Of a stretch of 64,000 bases of DNA, positions 54,868 through 62,078 are shown in pieces. The translations under genes were made by a program, and so were the position numbers. The notes under the pieces were generated by a model, which saw only the letters and a program-made list of their open reading frames with translations, made no database searches and was not told the origin of the DNA. Source of the stretch: Rhizobium sp. CCGE 510 (GTDB lineage Bacteria > Pseudomonadota > Alphaproteobacteria > Rhizobiales > Rhizobiaceae); assembly GCF_000292525.1 (NCBI RefSeq), contig NZ_AEYF01000029.1, forward strand, positions 124,001 to 188,000, given 5' to 3'. Numbering within the stretch: position 1 is the first letter of the stretch; every line of letters begins with the position of its first letter.

Positions 54868-56355
54868 TCAGTACTTGATCCACGTCGTCTTGAGCGACGT
54901 GTACTTTTCGAAGGCGTGAAGGGAGTTGTCCCGGCCGTTGCCCGACTGCTTCACGCCGCCGAACGGCACGAGCGGGGAGATCATATCAACGGCGTTGACC
55001 GCGACGGTGCCGGCCTTCAACGCATTGGAGACGCGATGGGCGCGGGAAAGGTTGGAGGTGAAGACCGAGGCCATCAGACCATAGACGGTGTCGTTCGCGA
55101 TGCGCACGGCCTCCTCTTCTGTGTCGAAGGCGATGATCGCCAGTACGGGGCCGAAGATCTCCTCCCGCGCAATGACGTGATCGTTCTGGACCTCGTCGAA
55201 GATGGTCGGCTCGATGAAGTTCTCGGAGCCGTTGATGGTCAGGCGGTTGCCGCCGAGGAGCAGCCGAGCTTGCTTCTTTCCGGCTTCGATGAACTCCATG
55301 ACGCGGTTGGCATGATTGCCGTCGACCATCGCGCCCATCATGCTTTCCGGATGGAGCGGATCGCGCGGACGATAGGCCGCTGCATGGGCGACGACCTTGG
55401 TGACGAAGACGTCCTTGATCGAGCGTTCGACGAGGAGGCGGGTCGGGGACGAGCAAATCTCGCCTTGATTATAGAAGACCCTTGCGGCGGCCTCGGCGGC
55501 GGCGTCCAGATTTTCGGTGTCCGCGAATACGATGTTCGGGCTCTTGCCGCCGCACTCGAGCCATACCAGCTTCATGTTCGAGGAGGCGGAGTAGCCGAGA
55601 AACATCTTGCCGACTTCGGTCGATCCCGTGAAGGCGATGCAATCGATGTCCATGTGAAGGCCCATCGGCCGGCCGACCGCGCTACCGAACCCAGGAACGA
55701 CATTGAAAACGCCTTCCGGAATGCCGGCCTCCTTGACCAGTTCTGCCAGTTTCAACGCTGTCAGCGGAGACTGCTCGGCGGGCTTCAGGACGACCGAGTT
55801 GCCAGCGGCAAGAGCCGGTATGGTCTTCCAGATCGCCATATCGAGCGGGAAGTTCCAGGGAACAACGGAGCCGACTACACCGACCGGCTCCCGACGTATC
55901 AGCGCGAGATTGCCTTGGCCGGCCGGTGCGACCTCGTCGTAGAGCTTGTCGATTGCTTCCGAAAACCAGCGGACGTATTCGACGAGTTCTGGAAGCTCGT
56001 ACCCGAAGGCGACGCTTACTGGCTTGCCCATATCAAGGGACTCGAGCAGAGCAAGCTCCTCGCTGTCGCGCTCGATGAGTTCGGCAAGCTTGAGGAGAGT
56101 CTTCTTGCGCTCGGTGGGGGTGATGCGGGACCAGACGCCTGACTCGAACGATGTGCGGGCCGCGACCACTGCAGCGTCCACGTCAAGCTGGTCGCACGAC
56201 GCGACGAGATTGATCACTGCGCCAGTGGCGGGATTGCGGTTCTCGTATGTCGCTGCCGAAACGGCGTTCACGAATTCACCGGCGATAAAGGCTCTGCCTT
56301 CGGGCCGGAGAGTGGCCGCGCGTTCGGTCCAGTAGCCATGGTTCCGTTCGAGCAT
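54868..56355 (-). CDS. Aldehyde dehydrogenase, PuuC-like (aminobutyraldehyde type)
   Basis: A 495-residue NAD-dependent aldehyde dehydrogenase. Catalytic Cys in FYNQGEICSSPTRLLVE, base Glu in LVWLECGGKSPN, cofactor site FTGSTEVGKMF. N-terminal residues (HGYWTERAATLRPEGRAFIAGEFV) and the overall pattern resemble PuuC, the gamma-glutamyl-aminobutyraldehyde/amino-aldehyde dehydrogenase of putrescine breakdown. It opens the eleven-gene minus-strand operon behind a perfect 16-bp palindrome. It would oxidise the first aldehyde of the pathway, perhaps formed by P450 plus SDR. The exact aldehyde is unknown. Confidence 0.9.
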   Translation of the reverse strand: MLERNHGYWTERAATLRPEGRAFIAGEFVNAVSAATYENRNPATGAVINLVASCDQLDVDAAVVAARTSFESGVWSRITPTERKKTLLKLAELIERDSEELALLESLDMGKPVSVAFGYELPELVEYVRWFSEAIDKLYDEVAPAGQGNLALIRREPVGVVGSVVPWNFPLDMAIWKTIPALAAGNSVVLKPAEQSPLTALKLAELVKEAGIPEGVFNVVPGFGSAVGRPMGLHMDIDCIAFTGSTEVGKMFLGYSASSNMKLVWLECGGKSPNIVFADTENLDAAAEAAARVFYNQGEICSSPTRLLVERSIKDVFVTKVVAHAAAYRPRDPLHPESMMGAMVDGNHANRVMEFIEAGKKQARLLLGGNRLTINGSENFIEPTIFDEVQNDHVIAREEIFGPVLAIIAFDTEEEAVRIANDTVYGLMASVFTSNLSRAHRVSNALKAGTVAVNAVDMISPLVPFGGVKQSGNGRDNSLHAFEKYTSLKTTWIKY

Positions 56356-56380
56356 TTGAATTTCCTTTATATTGCAACAG

Positions 56381-56396
56381 TCGTTTTATAAAACGA
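56381..56396. promoter_or_regulatory. Palindromic operator candidate at the catabolic operon promoter
   Basis: TCGTTTTATAAAACGA is a perfect 16-bp palindrome about 30 bases before the PuuC-like start. Overlapping it, the gene-sense strand reads ACGACTGTTGCAATATAAA, similar to the APC promoter (ACGACAGTTGTGCGAAAATAAA). Confidence 0.55.
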
Positions 56397-56448
56397 TCTG
56401 GAAAAGGGTCCGTGGGAGCGGGGGACAGGATCCCCGCCCATCTAGGCA

Positions 56449-57891
56449 TTAGACCTCGTTGAGCACGCGAGCCAGGTTCTGATAAACCGCTGGCCGGTTG
56501 CGCTTCAACCACATCGCGTAGGCGACGCCGAACAGCCCGATGGCGAAGACCGAGGTCGGAAGAAGCCAGTCGAAGACGGGATTGCCACCGGTCAGAAGGC
56601 TGACGTTCATCAGCATCATGATCAGAACCGCGCCGAGGGCCATCGCACTCACGCCTGGGGCGATCAGTCTCTGGAAAAGGTTGGCGTCGCGCTTGGAAGT
56701 ATGGAAGAAGCCCACTACCGCGAGCGCAGCCAGGAACTGCACGACGACAATGCCGATCGAGGCGGGCGTCGCGGCGAGGGGCATTAGGACCGTCAGTGGG
56801 TCGAGGCTGTAAAGGCCTGCCGCGACGATACCCGCGATCATCAGCACCGACTGGAAGCCGCTGGCGATGGTCGGCGTCTGCTGCTTCGGATGAAGGACTG
56901 CGAAGCCGCGCCAGATCACGCCTTCGCGTCCAAGCGAGAAGAGGTAGCGCGACAGGGTGTTCTGGAAGCTGAGGATTGCGGCGAAGAGGCTGGTCGTCAT
57001 CAGGACGTCCATGACGTCCGCCGACCACGCGCCGACGAGCTTCGTCGACATCGTGAACCAGATCTCGCCGGGATTGTTGGCAGCCGTCTTCAGCGCCTCC
57101 TCAATGCCGTATGCCGCGATCAGGAGCCAGGTCGAGCCGGCATAGAGCGTCATGATGACGATGACAGAGATATACAGGGCGAGGGGAACTGTGCGCTTCG
57201 CGTCGCGAGCCTCCTCCGCATAGATCGCGGCAGTCTCGAAGCCGGTGAAAGCACTGATGACAAAGACGATGGCGGAGCCGAGCGCCGGAACGAAGACGTT
57301 GGACGGGGCGAAAGGCGCGAACGTGAGGCCGTCGGGGCCGCCGCCCTGGATGAACACGCCTGCATCAAAGATCAGGATGATGGCGATTTCGGCGAGCATC
57401 AGCGTTCCAAGCATCTTGCCGTTGAACTGGATGTTCCGCGTGCTGAAGAAATGAACGACGATGGCGAAGACCGCGCAGACGACCCACCATGGCAGTTCCA
57501 GCCCGGTGATGTGTGTGAGCAGGTGGCTGCCGAAGAAGCCGAACATGCCGTAGAGCGCCAGATTGAGGCTGGCATAGGCGGTGATCGCCATGAAGGCAGC
57601 GCCGACTCCGAGCGGGTGTCCGAGACCGCTCGAAACATATGCGTAGAAGGCGCCGGCGTTCTTGATGTGGTGGGCCATGGCCGCGAAGCCGACGCTAAAC
57701 AGGAGATAGATAAGGCCGATCAGGACGAAGACGCCCGGAAGGCCGATTCCGTTGCCGAAGGTGATTGCGCTGGGAACAGCGCCCATCAATACTGTCAGCG
57801 GGCCGTTTGTGGCAATCACGAAGAAGACGACGCCGAGCAGGCCAATGGCGTTCTTTCGAAGCGTGATGCCGTCGTGTGGGTGAAGATCCAT
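56449..57891 (-). CDS. APC-superfamily amino acid/amine permease
   Basis: A 480-residue permease with about twelve membrane helices. I start at MDLHPHDGITLRKNAIGLLGVVFFVIATNGPLTVLMG, because the longer frame upstream is not membrane-like. The conserved APC features are the helix 1 GVVFFVIATNGP break and the helix 6 FVISAFTGFETAAIYAEEARDAKRTVPLAL motif. APC porters import amino acids, polyamines or related cations. It lies upstream of the catabolic operon in the same direction with a gap of about 90 bases carrying a palindrome, so it may have its own promoter. The likely role is uptake of the pathway substrate. Confidence 0.9.
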   Translation of the reverse strand: MDLHPHDGITLRKNAIGLLGVVFFVIATNGPLTVLMGAVPSAITFGNGIGLPGVFVLIGLIYLLFSVGFAAMAHHIKNAGAFYAYVSSGLGHPLGVGAAFMAITAYASLNLALYGMFGFFGSHLLTHITGLELPWWVVCAVFAIVVHFFSTRNIQFNGKMLGTLMLAEIAIILIFDAGVFIQGGGPDGLTFAPFAPSNVFVPALGSAIVFVISAFTGFETAAIYAEEARDAKRTVPLALYISVIVIMTLYAGSTWLLIAAYGIEEALKTAANNPGEIWFTMSTKLVGAWSADVMDVLMTTSLFAAILSFQNTLSRYLFSLGREGVIWRGFAVLHPKQQTPTIASGFQSVLMIAGIVAAGLYSLDPLTVLMPLAATPASIGIVVVQFLAALAVVGFFHTSKRDANLFQRLIAPGVSAMALGAVLIMMLMNVSLLTGGNPVFDWLLPTSVFAIGLFGVAYAMWLKRNRPAVYQNLARVLNEV

Positions 57892-58010
57892 GATCCCCTC
57901 TTTTCTTGCTAAGTTTAACACTCTGGCGGCAAAAGCGCAGCCTCCGGCGGCCCGCGACGGGCGCTCGGCACACAAAGGTCGAGTCCTGAAACTCCCAAGC
58001 TGTCGTGCTA

Positions 58011-58050
58011 CAGTTTATTTTTATACGACAGTTGTGCGAAAATAAAATTT
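58011..58050. promoter_or_regulatory. Dyad-rich promoter of the APC permease
   Basis: TTTATTTT (58,014-58,021) and AAAATAAA (58,039-58,046) form an inverted repeat around ACGACAGTTGTGCG. The inner ACAGTTGT (58,028-58,035) recurs upstream of the chemoreceptor, and a one-mismatch version lies before the PuuC-like gene. The adjacent TetR protein is the obvious candidate to bind. Confidence 0.45.
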
Positions 58051-58098
58051 GCCAAACGTGTTGTCAAGCGCAATTTTATTGCGCGGTGCAGCAATTCG

Positions 58099-58686
58099 CT
58101 AAAGATCGAATAGTTTCAGTCCCTTGGTAATCAGTCGCTGGCGCATAGCGCTGTCGTAGCGTTTGGGATCGAGGGTCCAGGAGATGAGGAACCCGTCGGC
58201 AAGGGAAACGAGAAGCTCCACGTTGTCATCGACGTTGGTCTCGTCGGAGCCGCTTTCATTTACCGCCGCGACAAGCTCCCTGCGCAAATAGTTCCGCCAG
58301 TTTTCATACCGCTCATGGAATTGCGAACGCAGATCAGGATCGTGGAGCGCAGTCCCCCAGAAGGCGATCGAAACGATAGATTCCCGATCGGTGCCATTGC
58401 TTGGCACGAGCTCCTCGACGAGGAGACGCACGCGGTCCTTCGGCGATTTGGTTTTCTGAAGCCGCTCATCGACGCGGACGAAGATCGCCTCCGCGACGGC
58501 GCCGAACGCGAAGTTGACCATCTCGTCCTTGTTGGTGAAGTAGTGGGAGAGGACCCCACTGCTGAAGCCTCCCGCACGGGCGATCGTGCGGATCGTCGTT
58601 CCCGCGAGGCCGTGCTCGCTCATGACTTTCAGAATAACTTGGATCAGTTCGGCGCGTCGCTGGTCGTGGTCGACGATCTTCGGCAT
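58099..58686 (-). CDS. TetR-family regulator (BetI/AcrR-like)
   Basis: A 195-residue TetR repressor. The helix-turn-helix spans 10-55 (AELIQVILKVMSEHGLAGTTIRTIARAGGFSSGVLSHYFTNKDEMVNFAF), with the SGVLSHYF recognition helix common in BetI-type proteins. The C-terminal half (LLVSLADGFLISWTLDP) matches the BetI-type C-terminal domain. It sits upstream of the APC permease gene in the same direction and probably controls the permease and the catabolic operon through the ACGACNGTTG-type sites. The effector is unknown. Confidence 0.88.
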   Translation of the reverse strand: MPKIVDHDQRRAELIQVILKVMSEHGLAGTTIRTIARAGGFSSGVLSHYFTNKDEMVNFAFGAVAEAIFVRVDERLQKTKSPKDRVRLLVEELVPSNGTDRESIVSIAFWGTALHDPDLRSQFHERYENWRNYLRRELVAAVNESGSDETNVDDNVELLVSLADGFLISWTLDPKRYDSAMRQRLITKGLKLFDL

Positions 58687-59040
58687 GGTATCCCCGGCGA
58701 TATAACTGCTGCCTCTTTAGCAGGCAAAGCGTCGCGAGCCCACATCGAAATTATGGCCGCAGTCCGCATCCGTGGTGGCGTCCACCGTTGGTCAGTCCAA
58801 GTGGCGCCAGTCTGATGGAATAAGCTTCGCTCCCGATGCCTTCGTCCATCGACGATTCACCGCAGCGACGTTCCGGATCGCACACTTACCTCCGATACGT
58901 TCCGCTGCCCGGAGCCGACGAGCAGTAGAAGCTGTCGGTGAAGCTTTGTTGGATCGAGCCGGCGAATCCCAACGTCGGCCCGAATGGTTCTCTTGCGGCA
59001 GCGCTCAGCCATAGCTTCCGTCCAGATCAGGAAGCCGAGG
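58687..59040. other. Intergenic region between tetR and lysR
   Basis: About 350 bases. I find no frame with a convincing start and recognisable sequence; the frames present are antisense or out-of-frame extensions. It should include the promoter of the TetR gene (TATAAC near 58,704) and the end of the LysR transcript, but no strong terminator is evident. Confidence 0.4.
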
Positions 59041-59964
59041 TCATAACGTTGACGTCGGTTCGAGGGGTGCGATGGGATGGAGGGCAATAGCGACGGCCCG
59101 CTCAAAGTTCGAAATGACAGCGGAAACGGGCCTCTCGCGGCGCGCCATGTGCATCTCGGCGACGGGCGCGATGCCTTTTACCTCGAGGTATACTACGCCC
59201 TCGCTATGAAGCTGCCGCATGGACTCGGTCACAAGCGTCACGCCGACGCCCGCGGCGACGAGGGACACGGTCGAGGTCATCTGCGGCGCCTCCTGTACGA
59301 TCCGGGGACTGAATCCTTCCGTCTGGCAGGCGCCGATGACCGCGTCGTAGAGAGCTTGGCCGTTCGCACGCGGGTAGAGAACGAACGAGTCCTGCGCGAG
59401 GTCCGCCAAACCGATCGTTGTCTCGCCGGAAAGGCGATGCGATGCGGGCAGGGCGGCAAGCATTCGCTCGTCGAGGATCTTTCGGACGTGAAGTCCTTCA
59501 AGCTCCTGCGACGCGGGTCGAATGAACGCGAAGTCCAGCCTCCCATCGCGCAGAGCGGCCAACGAGGATCTCGTTGTGCTCTCCGAGAGCTGGACGTCGA
59601 CACGCGGATATTGTTCGCGGAACCTTGCGATTACCTTCGGCACGAGCGGATTGAGTGCGACAGATGCGGTGAAGCCAACGCGGATTGATCCAGCTTCCCC
59701 CCGGCCGACCTGCTGCGCTGTCACGATGGCCCTGCGGGCGGCGTCGAGCACTGCACGCGCGTCCGGCAGCAGACTTTCACCAGCCTGTGTCAGCTCGACG
59801 CCCCGTGTCGTTCGTGTGAAGAGCTTGGTGCCGATCTCCTCCTCGAGCTGCTTGATCTGCTGGCTGAGGGGCGGCTGCGCGATGCCCAGGCGCGCCGCCG
59901 CGCGGCTGAAGTGGAGTTCCTCCGCGCAGGCGACGAAATAGCGAAACCGCTTGAACTCATCCAT
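59041..59964 (-). CDS. LysR-family transcriptional regulator
   Basis: A 307-residue LysR regulator (MDEFKRFRYFVACAEELHFSRAAARLGIAQPPLSQQIKQLEEEIGTKLF) with the helix-turn-helix at 18-37 and a complete effector-binding domain (GFTASVALNPLVPKVIARFREQYPRVDVQLSES). The N-terminus resembles BenM/CatR-like activators of aromatic and organic acid catabolism. It is divergent from the CaiB-CitE-pyc genes, and an inverted repeat lies between, so it very likely activates them in response to a pathway intermediate. Confidence 0.92.
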   Translation of the reverse strand: MDEFKRFRYFVACAEELHFSRAAARLGIAQPPLSQQIKQLEEEIGTKLFTRTTRGVELTQAGESLLPDARAVLDAARRAIVTAQQVGRGEAGSIRVGFTASVALNPLVPKVIARFREQYPRVDVQLSESTTRSSLAALRDGRLDFAFIRPASQELEGLHVRKILDERMLAALPASHRLSGETTIGLADLAQDSFVLYPRANGQALYDAVIGACQTEGFSPRIVQEAPQMTSTVSLVAAGVGVTLVTESMRQLHSEGVVYLEVKGIAPVAEMHMARRERPVSAVISNFERAVAIALHPIAPLEPTSTL

Positions 59965-59977
59965 ACGAAAACCCTCT

Positions 59978-60001
59978 GAATATCGCTTGTTTTATATATT
60001 C
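59978..60001. promoter_or_regulatory. LysR-type binding site candidate
   Basis: GAATAT (59,978-59,983) and ATATTC (59,996-60,001) form an inverted repeat with 12 bases between, in the divergent promoter region of lysR and the CoA transferase gene. LysR regulators usually bind an interrupted dyad of this kind. Confidence 0.5.
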
Positions 60002-60073
60002 GACATAAAGGCGCTGTCGAGGCAGATTCCGCGCGATTGGCGCAGGAGTGACGCCGGGAAGGATCTTGACACC

Positions 60074-61237
60074 ATGCAGCAGCAGCCTCGTCCCCTTGAA
60101 GGGATCACAGTCGTTAGCATCGAACACGCCATAGCGGCGCCGTTCTGCACGCGACAACTTGCCGATCTCGGCGCACGCGTCATAAAGATCGAGCGGCCCG
60201 TCACCGGCGACTTCGCGCGCGCCTACGACAGCCGGGCACGTGGCATGGCCTCGCATTTCGTATGGGTCAATCGGTCGAAGGAGAGTCTTGCCATCGACCT
60301 CAAGGATCCGCGGGATCATGCCGTTGTCATGAAGCTGCTCGCTCGTGCCGACGTGTTCGTCCAGAACCTCGCACCAGGGGCTGCCGACCGGATGGGCCTG
60401 GGCTACGAACACCTAAAGTCTGTCAATTCTCGGCTAATCGTGTGCGACATCTCGGGCTACGGCTCGGACGGGCCGTATCGCAACAAGAAGGCATATGACC
60501 TGCTGATCCAGAGCGAGGCGGGCTTTCTATCGACAACGGGCTCGGAGGAGAACCCCGCCAAGGCTGGTTGCTCGATCGCGGACATTTCAGCGGGCATGTA
60601 TGCCTACAGCTCGATTCTGGCGGCCGTTCTTCGTCGCGCGACGACGGGAACCGGATGCCGTATCGAGGTGTCCATGCTAGAATGCATGGCGGAGTGGATG
60701 AGCTTTCCCCTCTACTACGCCATGGACGGAGCGCCACCGCCCGTCGCGGCCGGCGCGTCCCATGCCAGCATCTACCCGTACGGACCTTTCAAGGCCGGGG
60801 ACGGAAGCACGATCATGGTCGGGATCCAGAACGAGCGAGAATGGGTCAATTTCTGCGAGAAGGTCCTCGAAACCCCCGACCTCGCTACGGATCTGCGCTT
60901 CGATACCAACTCTAAACGCTCCGCGGCGCGAGACGCTCTCGCCGAGATCATTCTCGACGTCTTCGGACGGTTCACCGCCGCAGAGGTCGTCGAGCGGCTC
61001 GAAGCCGCCGACATCGCGAATGCGGTCGTGCGCGACATGCATCAGGTGTGGGATCATCCACAACTGAAGGCGCGAAATCGGTGGACGACAGTCGACACGC
61101 CGGTGGGGCCAATGCCAGCCCTTTATCCCCCAGCGCTTCCCGCCGAGTTTCGACCACGGATGGACCGCATTCCTGACGTCGGTGAACACAACGCCACCAT
61201 TCTCGCCGAACTTGGGGAGGTGGAACATGCCGGTTGA
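60074..61237 (+). CDS. CaiB/BaiF family (class III) CoA transferase
   Basis: A 387-residue CoA transferase. The start at MQQQPRPLEGITVVSIEHAIAAPFCTRQLADLGARVIKIERP follows AAGGA. The catalytic Asp is in the segment KKAYDLLIQSEAGFLSTTG. Conserved parts include NRSKESLAIDLKDPRD and AAVLRRATTGTGCRIEVSMLECMAEW. Family members move CoA from succinyl-CoA or acetyl-CoA to acids such as mesaconate, citramalate, itaconate or formate. The next gene, a CitE-like lyase, overlaps its end, so an acid that becomes a cleavable beta-hydroxyacyl-CoA (for instance citramalate) is the best guess. Confidence 0.9.
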   Translation: MQQQPRPLEGITVVSIEHAIAAPFCTRQLADLGARVIKIERPVTGDFARAYDSRARGMASHFVWVNRSKESLAIDLKDPRDHAVVMKLLARADVFVQNLAPGAADRMGLGYEHLKSVNSRLIVCDISGYGSDGPYRNKKAYDLLIQSEAGFLSTTGSEENPAKAGCSIADISAGMYAYSSILAAVLRRATTGTGCRIEVSMLECMAEWMSFPLYYAMDGAPPPVAAGASHASIYPYGPFKAGDGSTIMVGIQNEREWVNFCEKVLETPDLATDLRFDTNSKRSAARDALAEIILDVFGRFTAAEVVERLEAADIANAVVRDMHQVWDHPQLKARNRWTTVDTPVGPMPALYPPALPAEFRPRMDRIPDVGEHNATILAELGEVEHAG

Positions 61238-62078
61238 TCGCAGCAGAACGACGAAGGTCATCGGCCGGGCGCGGTCATTTCTCTTCGTTCCGGGCGATCG
61301 TCCTGAACGCTTCGCCAAGGCGCTCTCGACGGCCGCCGACGTCGTCGTGATCGACCTTGAAGACGCGGTCGCGCCGGCTCGCAAGGCCGGGGCGAGGGAA
61401 GCGTTGAAGGCCTTGGACGCCGGCGATGGCCTGGACCGGATCGTCGTCCGGATCAATGCTTCAACAACGTGCGATTTTGAAGAAGACGTCGAAGCATGCA
61501 AAGGCGTCGGGGTCGGCGCAGTGATGCTGGCCAAGACCGAAGGGAACGATAGTCTCGATCGCGTGGTGTCTCGCAGTGGCGACATCCGGATAATTGCGCT
61601 CGTCGAGTCTGCCCTCGGCATCGAACGCTGCGCAGAAATCGCCTCACACGTAGCCGTCGACCGGATCGCATTCGGCTCCATCGACTACCAGCTTGACCTT
61701 GGGATTCCAGAGGACGGTCCGGGTCTTGCCGCCGCACGCTCGGAGATCGTGCTTCGCTCCCGCCTGGCGTCCATCGCGGCTCCGATCGAGGGCGTGACCG
61801 CAGCCTATAGCGATGGCACCCAGCTCATGACGGACATCAGCGTCGCCCGCTCTTTCGGCTTTTCGGGAAAGCTTGCGATCCACCCGCTGCAGATTGAAGC
61901 CATCAACCACGGCTTCGCTCCGAGCGAGGCGGAGGTGACGTGGGCGAAAAGAATACTCGCTGCCGCGGAGGAGGCGGGAGGCGAGGTGGGAGCCGTCTCG
62001 CTGAATGGCGAGATGATCGACCGGCCGGTCCTGCTGCGGGCCGAGCGAATACTCGAGCGAATGGAGGAGGTTCGATGA
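61227..62078 (+). CDS. HpcH/HpaI/CitE-family acyl-CoA lyase (candidate citramalyl-CoA lyase)
   Basis: A 283-residue TIM-barrel lyase. GRARSFLFVPGDRPERFAKALSTAADVVVIDLEDAVAP is the canonical start of CitE/malyl-CoA lyase-like proteins. VRINASTTCDFEEDV holds the Arg for the substrate, and ALVESALGIERCAEIASH gives the metal-binding Glu. The start at 61227 overlaps the CoA transferase stop by 11 bases, and the stop overlaps the pyc start (ATGA). Members cleave malyl-, methylmalyl- or citramalyl-CoA. Pairing with CaiB and a class I fumarase in the locus favours citramalyl-CoA cleavage to acetyl-CoA and pyruvate; this is inferred. Confidence 0.85.
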   Translation: MPVDRSRTTKVIGRARSFLFVPGDRPERFAKALSTAADVVVIDLEDAVAPARKAGAREALKALDAGDGLDRIVVRINASTTCDFEEDVEACKGVGVGAVMLAKTEGNDSLDRVVSRSGDIRIIALVESALGIERCAEIASHVAVDRIAFGSIDYQLDLGIPEDGPGLAAARSEIVLRSRLASIAAPIEGVTAAYSDGTQLMTDISVARSFGFSGKLAIHPLQIEAINHGFAPSEAEVTWAKRILAAAEEAGGEVGAVSLNGEMIDRPVLLRAERILERMEEVR

